A stretch of DNA of 64,000 nucleotides from Moesziomyces globuligerus (GCA_030849465.1 JARVLF010000019.1:620001-684000), one strand, 5' to 3'. Positions 38,459 to 48,061 are shown, numbered from the stretch's first letter. Notes: generated by a model from the sequence alone, not told the origin. Numbers and translations: made by a program.

Positions 38459-40582
38459 ATGGCCGTGCACGACATCCGCGGCTTCAAATCTCAGAACGTC
38501 AGTGCACCCGTTGTTCACACTTCTTATAATCTTACCATCCACCCTTCGGATTCGGGTTCCATCAGCGGTCCCATTTCCTGCAGCACAGCAATCATGGCGG
38601 GCGACTACCCGCAGGAAAAGTACGTCCATGCAGCGCTCGAAGCTGGCTCTTTCTGGGAACGGTGGCAGTCCGTGGCCCGGAAGGTGACCTTGCCTGTCCA
38701 GCTGGATTTGCTTCGCAAGACCGGCAGGTACGAAGCCTTCAATCTCAAGCGTATCTCTTACTATGATCGGGAACCCGCTGTCTGGCCCGTCCCAGACCAC
38801 CTTTTCTGGGAATCGGACGTCGCAAAGTGGATCGAAGGCGCTTGCTACCATCTTCATTCTCGTCCCGACCCAGAGATTCAGTCGCATGTGGACCATCTGG
38901 TCGACTTGATCGAAAAGGCACAACAGCCTGACGGATACCTCAACATTCACTTTGTGGTCAACAAGCCTGACGAGCGATGGACGAACCTACGTGACCTTCA
39001 CGAGCTGTACAATTTCGGCCATCTCATCGAAGGCGCGCTCGCTCATCAAGCGCAGAGCGGCTCGGATCGATTGATCAAGGTCATGCTTCGCTTTGTCGAC
39101 TACTGCTGCACAGTGTTCGGAAATGATTCCGATAAGCTTGCTGGCTATCCGGGCCATCCAGAGGTCGAATTGGCCTTGCTCAGGCTTTATCATCGCACTC
39201 GGTACGCCAAGTCCCTCGAGCTGGCAGCTTACTTTCTGACCGAGCGCGGCAAGAACGGAGGCCAATTCTACAAAGATGAGCAGGCCAAGCGTGGCGAGCA
39301 CAAACACACCGTTCCAGGCATGATGCCAAAGCCTTACAGCTTCTGGTACATGCAGGCGCACAAACCCATTGCGGAGCAGGATACCATCGAGGGTCACTCT
39401 GTTCGAGCAATGTACCTGCTCACTGCAGTGCAGGATCTAGTCGTCACTCCTGACAGCACTCGATTCGTATCGACACAGCAGATCGAGCAGCTTTCTGCAG
39501 CGATCATGCGGCTGTGGAGGAGCATGGTGCGAACCAAGATGTACGTCACGGGCGGTATCGGCAGCATCAAGCAGTGGGAGGGGTTTGGCATTCCGTACTC
39601 GCTTCCCCTCAGTACGGACGAGGGCGGATGCTACACGGAGACATGTGCTGGGATTGGTGTACTCATGCTGGCAGATCGACTGCTGCACGAGAAACTAGAC
39701 GGTGATGTCGGGGATGTGGCCGAGAGGGTGCTTTACAATTCGAGCATCACGACTGGTATGTCGGTCGACGGCAGAGCATTCACCTACGTTAATCAGCTCG
39801 CGAGCTCGCCCGAAGAGCCTTGCGAGCGCTTCGATTGGTTCGAGTGTGCCTGCTGCCCGCCCAATGTGATGCGCACCTTCGGCTGCTTGCAAGGCTACTT
39901 CTTTGGCAGCTTATCCAGTCGAACCTCGGATCTTGCGATTCACCAAATCTTCGCAGGCTGCATCGACTATCTTGGCAACAAGGTTCAAATGCGCACCAAC
40001 TATCCGCTGGACGGTCAAGTCAACATCCATGTAGAGGCAATCGCCCCAGCGGCCACCATTTGGCTACGTGTTCCAGGCTGGGCCAAGTCGACCTACACCT
40101 TCTCTGGTGAGGCGCAGTTAGTGGACGGCTACATCGCTATCGAGAAGGCCGGCGAGTATAGGCTAAGCTTGGAGCTTAAGCCCCGCCTACTCTACTCTCA
40201 TCCAGACAGCGGGCCCAGCCGCGTCAGCCTTGCGTACGGCCCGCTCATCTACTGCATAGAGGATGTAGACAACGCATGGATCGACGACCTTCCCGAAAAC
40301 GAGCATCACTTCAAGCGCCTCTGCTTCGATTTATCGTCCCATATCAGCGTGCTTCAAATAGATGACGCTGGTATCATCAAATTGCGAGCAGCAGCTGCAG
40401 GCTACACGCTCAGATGCGATGATGCTCAAGGCTTTGCTTCTGCTTTCGAGGAAGACAAGCTGCCCGACTTATACGAAGAGGCAGGGCAAGGTCACGATCT
40501 CGTCTTTATCCCGTACTTCTACCGCTGCAATCGAAACGGTACAAAGGGGCGGATGCGCACGTCTCTGCGTGTCAAGCAGTGA
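38459..40582 (+). CDS. GH127 beta-L-arabinofuranosidase-like enzyme
   Basis: Retaining glycoside hydrolase family 127 (formerly DUF1680) protein of 707 aa, no signal peptide, probably cytosolic. Family blocks appear in order: HLFWESDVAKWIEGACYHL, QQPDGYLNIHF, DLHELYNFGHLIEGALAH, EGHSVRAMYLLTAV, VTGGIGSIKQWEGFG, ETCAGIGVLMLADRLL, and FECACCPPNVMRTFG. The Cys of the CCPPN motif (about residue 463) is the nucleophile position in the characterised bifidobacterial enzyme, and its Cys/Glu zinc ligands are present as motif residues. A C-terminal beta-sandwich follows (IWLRVPGWA). Known family members cleave beta-L-arabinofuranose from hydroxyproline-linked or related plant arabinosides. It closes the carbohydrate island and probably acts on imported oligosaccharides. 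Confidence 0.9.
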   Translation: MAVHDIRGFKSQNVSAPVVHTSYNLTIHPSDSGSISGPISCSTAIMAGDYPQEKYVHAALEAGSFWERWQSVARKVTLPVQLDLLRKTGRYEAFNLKRISYYDREPAVWPVPDHLFWESDVAKWIEGACYHLHSRPDPEIQSHVDHLVDLIEKAQQPDGYLNIHFVVNKPDERWTNLRDLHELYNFGHLIEGALAHQAQSGSDRLIKVMLRFVDYCCTVFGNDSDKLAGYPGHPEVELALLRLYHRTRYAKSLELAAYFLTERGKNGGQFYKDEQAKRGEHKHTVPGMMPKPYSFWYMQAHKPIAEQDTIEGHSVRAMYLLTAVQDLVVTPDSTRFVSTQQIEQLSAAIMRLWRSMVRTKMYVTGGIGSIKQWEGFGIPYSLPLSTDEGGCYTETCAGIGVLMLADRLLHEKLDGDVGDVAERVLYNSSITTGMSVDGRAFTYVNQLASSPEEPCERFDWFECACCPPNVMRTFGCLQGYFFGSLSSRTSDLAIHQIFAGCIDYLGNKVQMRTNYPLDGQVNIHVEAIAPAATIWLRVPGWAKSTYTFSGEAQLVDGYIAIEKAGEYRLSLELKPRLLYSHPDSGPSRVSLAYGPLIYCIEDVDNAWIDDLPENEHHFKRLCFDLSSHISVLQIDDAGIIKLRAAAAGYTLRCDDAQGFASAFEEDKLPDLYEEAGQGHDLVFIPYFYRCNRNGTKGRMRTSLRVKQ

Positions 40583-41133
40583 CTCCAGAGCAGCACGAAG
40601 ATGATGCCAGACAAGCTCAGGTACGAGCAAAATGTTGCCGGATGTCTGGCAACAAACAAACCCGCCTCGCCTCAGTCCTGTATCGCTCGTTGCGCAATGC
40701 CAGGCTGCGGAAAATGGCACACATCGCGTACAAGCTGCTTTTGACTGTCTGAGTTTAAGGCGCGAATTGCGGTGCACCTCTACCGTCCCCCTGCTCAGAG
40801 GTGGTGCAGCACATTGTGTGGGATGATCGAGAGCTGTCGACGTCCAAGGGTAAGATAAAAGAGGTTTAGCACAGCGTCGAGAGTTGTGAGGAAGGCGCCG
40901 GCCATCGCTGGCGTCGTCGCTGTTGGAAGATACCGGGTGCCGGTCCTGGTCATGGTCCTGGCACTTCCGAGAAGCTTGGACCAGATGGCGTCGTGAGATC
41001 AGTGTGGTGCAAGGTAGCCCGCCTTGAGCTATCCAACTGCCGACCGGCGCCTGTTTTCTCTGCCCAGTTCTAGAGAACGGTCGGAAGATGAAGCGCCACA
41101 AAAGATGGTGATAGTGCACTTCAACTTCCGCAA
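40583..41133. other. Intergenic region between convergent genes
   Basis: I see nothing supported here: it lies between the stops of the GH127 gene and the dioxygenase-like gene. The long minus-strand frame across 40469-41284 shows no recognisable motif. Confidence 0.5.
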
Positions 41134-42237
41134 TCATCTTGTGCTCGTCCGATTTTCCCTCTTGCTTGTCCGCCTGGTCCCCTGCTGATCGGTAGTCGAG
41201 ACCTCTGTGATGGCTTGTGCTGTTCGTGCTTGAGAGAACGTATTGACTGGCCTCTTTTGAAGCACCGAGGTCCGCATGAAGCACCCAATCGCCCAGCGCC
41301 CAGATCCGGACACAGCATCACCTCCGCTGCTGTTTGCGCTGGCCACCGGCAATGTGTAGTGCGTATACTTGCTGGAAGCAAATACGACGGTATCAAGCGG
41401 ACGGAGCTTGATCTTGACGCCAAAGTCAGGCAATGCAAGCCATGCCTCTCCGCCAAAGTTGAACAGGAGCGAAGGACTATCGTCTTCGTTGTCTTTGTGT
41501 GGCTGGCCTGTGCTGTTTCCGAACAAGTACAGCGTCGTCCAGAACGAATGCAGAAGCTTCGCATCACGACCGAAGAGCCTGGTCAGGTATGGGCGGATTT
41601 TGCGGCGGGCTCGAAGCTTTTGACAGAATGACGCATGTATCCGGCTTCGTTTCTGCAAAGCGGCGTGCGTGTATCGTCGTCCCCAGTCTAGCAGCCGGAT
41701 GGCAAGGCTACGATACGCTTTGGTCATTGCTGTGAAGCCAAGCGAGCCGCAACCAATACTATGCCAGACACCAAATGCAGGAATGCTGGATCGTTGGCCT
41801 GTCCCGTGCTTTGCTGACTTCTGCCACAGGTTGTCAAAGAGCAGCTTGCCCTCGGCCTCCAAGGAGGCCAGCTTTGGTCTTCGAGCGTTTGCAGCAAACA
41901 CTTGCAGCACAGGCTCATCCTGCGAGGTGTCCTGAAACACGAGCCCATCTTTTGTGTCCAAAGGATCGAGGGTATGGCAAGGCTTGTCCCTCCGTTCCAG
42001 ATGGTGAATCCACCTGTCTTGATCAGTGCGATGTTGCGCTGCGCTATTGCATGGTGCCTCGCCCGCCACTTGCTGCTCTGCTGCTGACTGAGCTGCTCTG
42101 CGCGCGCGCTGTTGCCTTGTGAGGTGTCTTCGATGCGCAAGCAGGAGCTCTCGGGGGAGCTGGAATATCGAGGGCAACTCCTCGTCTAGGCCGGCTGGTG
42201 CAAGTGCCTCCTTCCTCCCTGCCCTACTGATCCTCAT
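41134..42237 (-). CDS. 2OG-Fe(II) dioxygenase-like protein
   Basis: A 367-aa protein from the first host-derived ATG (42237, MRISRAGRK). The recognisable part is C-terminal: GQPHKDNEDDSPSLLFNFGG supplies an HxD iron-binding pair, DFGVKIKLRPLDTVVFASSKYTHYTLP supplies the distal His, and RWAIGCFMR the 2-oxoglutarate-binding Arg. This order fits the double-stranded beta-helix dioxygenases, possibly the TET/JBP-like group common in basidiomycetes; the substrate is unknown. The rest is basic and not recognised. Retroelement B is inserted 24 bp upstream of this ATG, so the native promoter and perhaps an N-terminal exon are now about 5.9 kb away. In the reading frame the ORF runs on into the element's A1 repeat to 42348, which is probably not native. 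Confidence 0.6.
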   Translation of the reverse strand: MRISRAGRKEALAPAGLDEELPSIFQLPRELLLAHRRHLTRQQRARRAAQSAAEQQVAGEAPCNSAAQHRTDQDRWIHHLERRDKPCHTLDPLDTKDGLVFQDTSQDEPVLQVFAANARRPKLASLEAEGKLLFDNLWQKSAKHGTGQRSSIPAFGVWHSIGCGSLGFTAMTKAYRSLAIRLLDWGRRYTHAALQKRSRIHASFCQKLRARRKIRPYLTRLFGRDAKLLHSFWTTLYLFGNSTGQPHKDNEDDSPSLLFNFGGEAWLALPDFGVKIKLRPLDTVVFASSKYTHYTLPVASANSSGGDAVSGSGRWAIGCFMRTSVLQKRPVNTFSQARTAQAITEVSTTDQQGTRRTSKRENRTSTR

Positions 42238-42263
42238 CTTGTCGCGGTAATACTGCCGCTTGA

Positions 42264-42447
42264 TGGAGTGGCGCCCGGCACGGGCGCGTTCTTCAATGGC
42301 CTGAGCGCAGTTCGAGTGATTGGCACGTGACCACGAGCTGCGCAGCAATGCGCGAAGCCTTGTCTCTGCGCGCGCTTGTCTCCAACACTTCTCTCCACCA
42401 TCATCTCTCTTTCGCGCTCGTCAACTCGCAGCGCGCTTCAAGCAACA
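42264..42447 (+). repeat. Terminal split repeat A1 of element B
   Basis: This 184-bp repeat (TGGAGTGGCGCCCGGCACGG ... CTTCAAGCAACA) matches 47747-47930. A TGA shared with host or element precedes it at 42261. Confidence 0.9.
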
Positions 42448-43158
42448 TCGTCAAGCAACACGCTCTTACAGCGTTCTCTCCTTTTCTCCTCACTTTCGTT
42501 CGTCCTTCTCACGATTTGCACGACTGCTCGCTAACTGGCTTGAGCGCATCGTTCCTGCCGGCGCTGGAATCCATCCGCTTGGCTTTCACTTCTTCAAACG
42601 CCCCGCCCCTCCCTCCTCTTCCCCACTGCGACCGCTGCCCATATCGCTCGATCCGACGCACCCGCAGGGCTCGTGACCCAGTGCAGAGCGATCGACATTG
42701 CTGCGCTGCGTGGTTTGGTCGCCCGCAGCCGCCTTGATCTCGTCGCAGCCCGCCACGACCGACGAGCTATCGACATCTCGTCCAGCAGGCTCCTATAGGG
42801 AGTTACTCGCCCCTTGCCGCGGTACGGTTGGGAACACCGTCTTGGCGGCCGCCGTGCGATACGGCGTGACTTGTGCGATCGGCGCCTCTCTGCCCTCCTT
42901 GCCAACCTTCGCTGAGGCCAACAGCGTCCAGATTAGGTCCTCGCGGGCTCGGTGTGCTCAAACATATCGATCCATCCACCGCCTCCCAACCCGGTGGCGA
43001 CAGCACCGCCAACTCGCGGCGAACATCATCGGCCCAGACGCGGTCTGGCGCACCAGCCCAGCTCGCCTTCCTTTCTTGCGACCTTCCAAAGCTCGCCTTC
43101 CCCATCTTTGAGGGTGCTCGGCCTCGGTGCTGACTTCCACCCTCCCACTCATCGTTCT

Positions 43159-44358
43159 ATGGCCACTAAGCGCTGCTTCCGCTGCAAGCGCGTCCAGCCG
43201 ATCACCCCCAACTTCATCGGCGTGCGCGGCCGCGAAGTGCAAATTTGCGCTTCCTGCCGTGGCATCCGATTGCCCTCACCCTCACCCACTGGCACTACCG
43301 CCTCTCCTCGTACGCGCTCCGCCTCTCCAGCCCCAACTCAGGCGCGCGCGCGCTCGCGCTCGCCCACGCCTCGCGGCCCCCAGGCCTTGCCTTTCGCTTC
43401 CACGGCTTCCGTTGCCGCTCTCGAGCAGCGCTTTGAGGATCGCCTCACCCGCCTGGAGGATCGCCTGAACGGTCAATTTGGCGAACTCCTCGCTTCTATC
43501 CGGGCATCCCAGAGCACAGCGCTCGCGCCACAGGCTCCCGCCCCTCCCCCTCTTCCTGCCTTCGACACTCGCACCGGCCCACCCCAGCCTGCAACAGGTG
43601 AGTCGCAACTCCTTTCGGTGTCTCGCTCATTCGCCTGGGTCCCGGTTGAGGTCGTCGCCTTGGTCGAACGCGACCAACTTAAGCCCGAGCATCTCGTCAG
43701 GCTGCGCAACCCCGAGTCTCGGGTCTCTCGCGAAGCCTCCCGCTCTACCGGCCTCACGCTCACAGACGGGCAACTGGCCGTCGTGGAGGACTCTACCGAC
43801 TCGCGCACCTCCGCCTTTGTCAAGGCGATCCCTAGCATCGCCGCCCTGGCGCAAGTCTGGCTGGTCTACGTCGCCATTCGCGCCAGCCACACGGCCAATC
43901 TTGACCTTAACGCGGCACTCCTGGCTCATCTGGAGCAACTCATCGAGTTCGACCACCTGTATTCGTGGCGAGCCGTGGCCGACTACCACCTTGCAGTCTG
44001 CCGCCAGCGTTTCGGTACTGCTGCCGTCGGCGAGTGGGCCACCTACGACCCCCAAATTGCCGGAAGGGTGCTTTTCCCATACCTCAAGGCATCACAGCCA
44101 GCCGCACGCCTAGACTCCGGCGCGAGCTCTTCTCGCCTGCCGCAGTCCGGCCGCTCCTCCCGACCTCGCCCCCGACTGGCCGTCGGGCCTGCCAGCGACA
44201 CTGGTGAACCGTGCCGCCGGTTCAACGCTGGCCACCCCTGTTCAGGCTGCAACCGCCCGCACACCTGCATCCACTGCAAGGGCGCCCACGCCTTGCCGAA
44301 CTGTACCGCCTTCGCCTCGAAGTCCTTCGCCAACTCGGCGGTCAAGAAGACGGCTTAA
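43159..44358 (+). CDS. Gag-like ORF1 of element B
   Basis: A 399-aa counterpart of the element A Gag, beginning MATKRCFRCKRVQPITPNF. It has the N-terminal CxxC pair (CFRC ... CASC), a coiled stretch (SVAALEQRFEDRLTRLEDRL), and the nearly invariant core SVSRSFAWVPVEVVALVERD to RVLFPYLK. The C-terminal Cys/His module CRRFNAGHPCSGCNRPHTC ends the protein. The stop TAA overlaps the next ATG as TAATG at 44356-44360. The upstream in-frame extension to 42952 is treated as leader, because the homologous part of element A is not conserved as protein. Confidence 0.8.
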   Translation: MATKRCFRCKRVQPITPNFIGVRGREVQICASCRGIRLPSPSPTGTTASPRTRSASPAPTQARARSRSPTPRGPQALPFASTASVAALEQRFEDRLTRLEDRLNGQFGELLASIRASQSTALAPQAPAPPPLPAFDTRTGPPQPATGESQLLSVSRSFAWVPVEVVALVERDQLKPEHLVRLRNPESRVSREASRSTGLTLTDGQLAVVEDSTDSRTSAFVKAIPSIAALAQVWLVYVAIRASHTANLDLNAALLAHLEQLIEFDHLYSWRAVADYHLAVCRQRFGTAAVGEWATYDPQIAGRVLFPYLKASQPAARLDSGASSSRLPQSGRSSRPRPRLAVGPASDTGEPCRRFNAGHPCSGCNRPHTCIHCKGAHALPNCTAFASKSFANSAVKKTA

Positions 44359-47300
44359 TGGTGAGTACGCCATCTCACTCAGGCACCAGGTTGCCTCGGC
44401 CAGCACCGCCCTCAAGCGTGCCCACTAGGTCTGGGGCACCTCCAACGCCACCGCACAGGTCCGCGGCACCTTCAACGCCTGCACCAAGGTCCGGGGCACC
44501 TTCAACGCCATCGCCAAGGTCTGCGACACCTCCAACGTCGCCGAGCCAGCCCGCTTGGCCGGCCGCCAGGCCGTCTGCGCTCGAACAGCCCACCCTTGGG
44601 CAGCACACGTGGTCTTCGGCACCCGCAACGCCGCCGCGATGGGCCGCACCGCCCTCAAGCGTGCCTCCGAGGTCAGCGACACCCTCAACGTCCACCACAC
44701 ACAGGTCAGGCACACCTCCAACGTCCGGGCTCGCGTCGCCTTCAAGCACGCCCAACTTCACCCTGCCCGAGGGCATTGTCAACATGTCGCCTGACTCAGC
44801 AGCGGATCTGCTTTTCTCGCTGCTCACAGGCACCCCTCCCCCGCCGAGGCCCAACACATCATGCAAGCTTCCCATCTTCGACCCCACCGACTCACCAGCA
44901 ACGGTGGGATCCCTCCAACCCCGCCTTTGGTCCCGCTTCTTGGACCTGTACCCGGATCAGGCCTTCGCGTCCCAGCTGCGGGGTGCGTTGCAACACGGCG
45001 TGAAGCTTGGTTACGAGGGCCCGTTACGCACAGCCGGCCGCCTCCACACCGCCAACCTGCCCATGGACGAGAGTGGCGTTGCGCATCTCCGTCGCGAAAT
45101 CGACGCTCGTCTGCACGAAGGACGCCTGCGTCGAGTACACGACCCGGCGGCCGTGCACCTCGTATGCTCTCCGGTTGGTGTGGTGCCCAAACCCCACAGC
45201 GACAAGCTACGCACCATCTACCACCTCTCGCACCCACGCCACCCCGGCACGAGGCTGCCGTCGGTCAATGACGGCATCGACACAGCTTTTGTTGCCATTC
45301 ATTACGAGTCGCTCGACGCCGTCTTGGACTTCGTCCGGGAAAACCCAGGCGCTCTCCTCTGGAAGGCTGACCTGGAAGATGCCTTCCGGCATGTCATCGT
45401 CGCCGAGACCGACGCTCGCCTCATGGGCATCTCCTTCGATGACGCGTACTACCAAGAGTGCGCGCTCGCATTCGGCGCACGCTCGTCGCCGTTCCTCTTC
45501 AACCTCTTTGCCGAGTTCCTGCATTGGCTCGCTTCCTTCGCCCTGCAGGCGGTGACGGCACGAACGTCGGCGCACTCCGATGTGTCACATTACCTCGACG
45601 ACTTCTTCGGGGCCTCCGCCGGCACCGCTGACCCAAGCATCCCGATTACGGTACTCAGCCTCACCGCGGCGGCGCTAGGCTTCAAGCTCAGCGCCAAGAA
45701 AACGGTCTGGGCTGCCACCACCCTGGAGATCCTGGGGATCGAAATCGACTCGGTCGCCCAGACAGCGTCCATCACACAGCACCGCCGCCACCGCATTCAG
45801 CAGCTGTGCTCTCGCATCCTCAATCGGGGCCGTGCTTCGCTCCTTGAGCTGCAGCAGGTGGCTGGCCACCTTCAGTTCGTCACTCGCGTTGCACCCCATG
45901 GTCGCGCTTTCCTGCGTCGCATCTATGACGCCGTCAAGGCCCATTACAAGGCTCCCTTTGGTCGCCGCATCAGCAAGGCCACCCGCGCAGAGCTTCAATG
46001 GTGGTGCGACACCCTCTCCTCCTGGGACGGCACCTCGCTCCTCCAGCCCTCGCCTCTGCTGGTGGAGCATATCTGGACCGACGCGTCAAAACGCTGTATC
46101 GGGGCCCACTGGGGCAGCATGTCGCATCCGTCCGCCGCTTTCTCGCGCGAGCTTTCTCGCCGGCATCGCCAGAAGGACATCCGTTTCCTCGAGGCGCTGG
46201 CCGTGCTCGAGGCTCTGCGTCAGTTCTCACCGCAGTGGCAGGGCCACCGCCGGGTGGTCCTCCATGTCGACAATGAGAACGTCGAGTACGGCCTCCGGAA
46301 AGGCTCCATTCGCGACCCCCAGACGCAGACACTCTTCCGCGAGATCTTCGTTTTGTGCCTCCAGCGACACATCGACCTGGTTCCAGTGCGGGTTAGCTCG
46401 GCCGACAACGTGCTTGCTGACGCTCTTTCCCGCCGCCGTTTCGCTTTTGTTCAGCTGCACTACCCTCAGGCGTACTCGCTGTTGCACTTCAACCGCCCTC
46501 AGCTCCTCCCTCCTTCGTCGCCGCCTCCGGGCTCTCAACCCGCGCCGCCGCCCTGCTCTGGCACGGCCTTGCACCAGCTACAAGAGCTCGGTCCGCTGCC
46601 GTCTACGACGCCTATCGCTCCTTCGCCGCGTCCCGCCTTCACCTCTCCGACCCTCTCCCAGCCTCCACGTCGGTCCTCATCGAGTGGGTCGCACACCACC
46701 ACGCGGCTGGCCAGTCCTACATCACCGTCAAACGGGACCTCTCCGTGCTCAAGTCCTGGCACGTCGACCTCGGCCTCCCCACCTCTGCCTTCAACTCCCC
46801 GCGGCTCGAACGAGTGGTTCGAGGCTTCAAGCGGGTGGTCGGCAACCCCCTCCCCGCCGCCAAGCTGCCGATCACTCTTCCACTCCTGCGACAGCTGGTA
46901 CACGCCCTCCCGTCCGTCTGCGCGGGCCGGCACGACCGCCGCATGTTCCGTGCCGCCTTCTGCCTTGCCTTCGCGTGTTTCCTCCGTGCAGGAGAACTCA
47001 CGTGGGACACCTTTGGGGCCTCGGTGCTCACCGTCTCCTCGGTGGGTTTCGCCCCGGATGGCTCTTATGCCACCATCCGGCTGCCCAGTAGCAAAACGGA
47101 CCCGTTTCGGCAGGGCACCACGCTCACCGCCCCAGCTGTCCCCCTCAGCACCTGCGCCGTGGCGTGCCTCAAGGTCATCTGCCGCCATCGCGGACCTGAC
47201 GAACCCCTCTTTGTCCTCGACGGCGGCCGGCCATTCGACCGGAGCTCCTTTGGCTCCACCTTGCGCCGCTGTCTGGCAGCCTGTGGAGTCTCCCCATCAG

Positions 47301-47813
47301 CCTACTCTGGCCACTCTTTCCGACGCGGCGCCGCCACTTGGGCAGCCGCGAACGGCGCCGATGCCGACACCATCCGTGCGCTGGGCAGGTGGCGCAGCGA
47401 CTGTTTTCGGCGATACGTGGACAAGTCCGCTGTTGATCGGGCCGCCACGTCCCGGCAGGCCCTCTACGCCAACACCACCACCAGCCTGCCCGTCAACACG
47501 CCAGCCTGGCGTGACTTCTGATACGATTGCTTCTCTGGGATCGCCTGCGCTTACGCCCCAGCCTCAGCTCGCGACCGTTACACCATGCGGTACGCCACTC
47601 GCACACATGGTGGCCACGGCTGGGAGCTCGCAAGCGACTCTCCCACGAGTAAGGCAATCACACTCTTCGTCTCCCTCCTCCCACGGTGTGAGTGCAACTC
47701 CAACAACCTGGAGTGGCGATCACGAGCACAGGAGCCAGAACATTGATGGAGTGGCGCCCGGCACGGGCGCGTTCTTCAATGGCCTGAGCGCAGTTCGAGT
47801 GATTGGCACGTGA
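44358..47813 (+). CDS. Pol ORF of element B: reverse transcriptase and RNase H
   Basis: ORF2 starts at the ATG overlapping the Gag stop (MVSTPSHSGTRLPR). A Pro/Ser/Thr repeat region spans about 140 residues. Reverse transcriptase motifs follow: VCSPVGVVPKPHSDKLRT, LWKADLEDAFRH, YQECALAFGARSSPFLFN and HYLDDFFGAS (YxDD). RNase H motifs are HIWTDASKRCIGAHWG, FLEALAVLEAL, VVLHVDNENVEYG and DNVLADALSRR. Recognisable protein ends near 46480. The frame stays open through the recombinase region to 47813 inside A2, as in element A; the tail is Ser/Pro-rich and is probably a by-product of the overlapping frame. No inactivating change is visible in the conserved motifs. Confidence 0.85.
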   Translation: MVSTPSHSGTRLPRPAPPSSVPTRSGAPPTPPHRSAAPSTPAPRSGAPSTPSPRSATPPTSPSQPAWPAARPSALEQPTLGQHTWSSAPATPPRWAAPPSSVPPRSATPSTSTTHRSGTPPTSGLASPSSTPNFTLPEGIVNMSPDSAADLLFSLLTGTPPPPRPNTSCKLPIFDPTDSPATVGSLQPRLWSRFLDLYPDQAFASQLRGALQHGVKLGYEGPLRTAGRLHTANLPMDESGVAHLRREIDARLHEGRLRRVHDPAAVHLVCSPVGVVPKPHSDKLRTIYHLSHPRHPGTRLPSVNDGIDTAFVAIHYESLDAVLDFVRENPGALLWKADLEDAFRHVIVAETDARLMGISFDDAYYQECALAFGARSSPFLFNLFAEFLHWLASFALQAVTARTSAHSDVSHYLDDFFGASAGTADPSIPITVLSLTAAALGFKLSAKKTVWAATTLEILGIEIDSVAQTASITQHRRHRIQQLCSRILNRGRASLLELQQVAGHLQFVTRVAPHGRAFLRRIYDAVKAHYKAPFGRRISKATRAELQWWCDTLSSWDGTSLLQPSPLLVEHIWTDASKRCIGAHWGSMSHPSAAFSRELSRRHRQKDIRFLEALAVLEALRQFSPQWQGHRRVVLHVDNENVEYGLRKGSIRDPQTQTLFREIFVLCLQRHIDLVPVRVSSADNVLADALSRRRFAFVQLHYPQAYSLLHFNRPQLLPPSSPPPGSQPAPPPCSGTALHQLQELGPLPSTTPIAPSPRPAFTSPTLSQPPRRSSSSGSHTTTRLASPTSPSNGTSPCSSPGTSTSASPPLPSTPRGSNEWFEASSGWSATPSPPPSCRSLFHSCDSWYTPSRPSARAGTTAACSVPPSALPSRVSSVQENSRGTPLGPRCSPSPRWVSPRMALMPPSGCPVAKRTRFGRAPRSPPQLSPSAPAPWRASRSSAAIADLTNPSLSSTAAGHSTGAPLAPPCAAVWQPVESPHQPTLATLSDAAPPLGQPRTAPMPTPSVRWAGGAATVFGDTWTSPLLIGPPRPGRPSTPTPPPACPSTRQPGVTSDTIASLGSPALTPQPQLATVTPCGTPLAHMVATAGSSQATLPRVRQSHSSSPSSHGVSATPTTWSGDHEHRSQNIDGVAPGTGAFFNGLSAVRVIGT
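46553..47521 (+). CDS. Tyrosine recombinase (integrase) of element B
   Basis: ORF3 in the minus-one frame relative to Pol, at least 322 aa. Conserved protein begins at LLWHGLAPATRARSAAVYDA, and no in-frame ATG precedes it in the conserved block. Catalytic signatures are FACFLRAGELTW, GHSFRRGAATWAAANG and LGRWRSDCFRRYVD, so the Arg, His-x-x-Arg, Trp and Tyr set is complete. The end TPAWRDF is identical to element A. It is expected to integrate a circular double-stranded cDNA without target duplication. The initiation site is unknown; frameshift from Pol is the simplest reading. Confidence 0.85.
   Translation: MLWHGLAPATRARSAAVYDAYRSFAASRLHLSDPLPASTSVLIEWVAHHHAAGQSYITVKRDLSVLKSWHVDLGLPTSAFNSPRLERVVRGFKRVVGNPLPAAKLPITLPLLRQLVHALPSVCAGRHDRRMFRAAFCLAFACFLRAGELTWDTFGASVLTVSSVGFAPDGSYATIRLPSSKTDPFRQGTTLTAPAVPLSTCAVACLKVICRHRGPDEPLFVLDGGRPFDRSSFGSTLRRCLAACGVSPSAYSGHSFRRGAATWAAANGADADTIRALGRWRSDCFRRYVDKSAVDRAATSRQALYANTTTSLPVNTPAWRDF
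47612..47746 (+). repeat. Internal split repeat B1 of element B
   Basis: This 135-bp sequence, GGCCACGGCTGGGAGCTCGC ... CCAGAACATTGA, matches 48062-48196. It abuts A2 with the junction TTGATGG. Confidence 0.9.
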
Positions 47814-47930
47814 CCACGAGCTGCGCAGCAATGCGCGAAGCCTTGTCTCTGCGCGCGCTTGTCTCCAACACTTCTCTCCACCATCATCTCTCTTTCGCGC
47901 TCGTCAACTCGCAGCGCGCTTCAAGCAACA
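47747..47930 (+). repeat. Internal split repeat A2 of element B
   Basis: A 184-bp direct copy of A1 (42264-42447); I see no mismatch by eye. Confidence 0.9.
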
Positions 47931-48061
47931 CCCACCCCCCCGTATCCCTTGACACGGCCTCAGCCGTTTAGCACTCTTCATGTTTAGACTCGTTTCATGT
48001 ATAGGTCTCACGCACATTCCGCTCCGCTCTCACGCGACGCTCGACCAACCGTGCCCCTTAC

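Noticed and set aside
40469..41284. 271-aa minus-strand ORF between GH127 and the dioxygenase-like gene
   Set aside because: Overlaps both genes, shows no motif, and partly mirrors the GH127 3' end.
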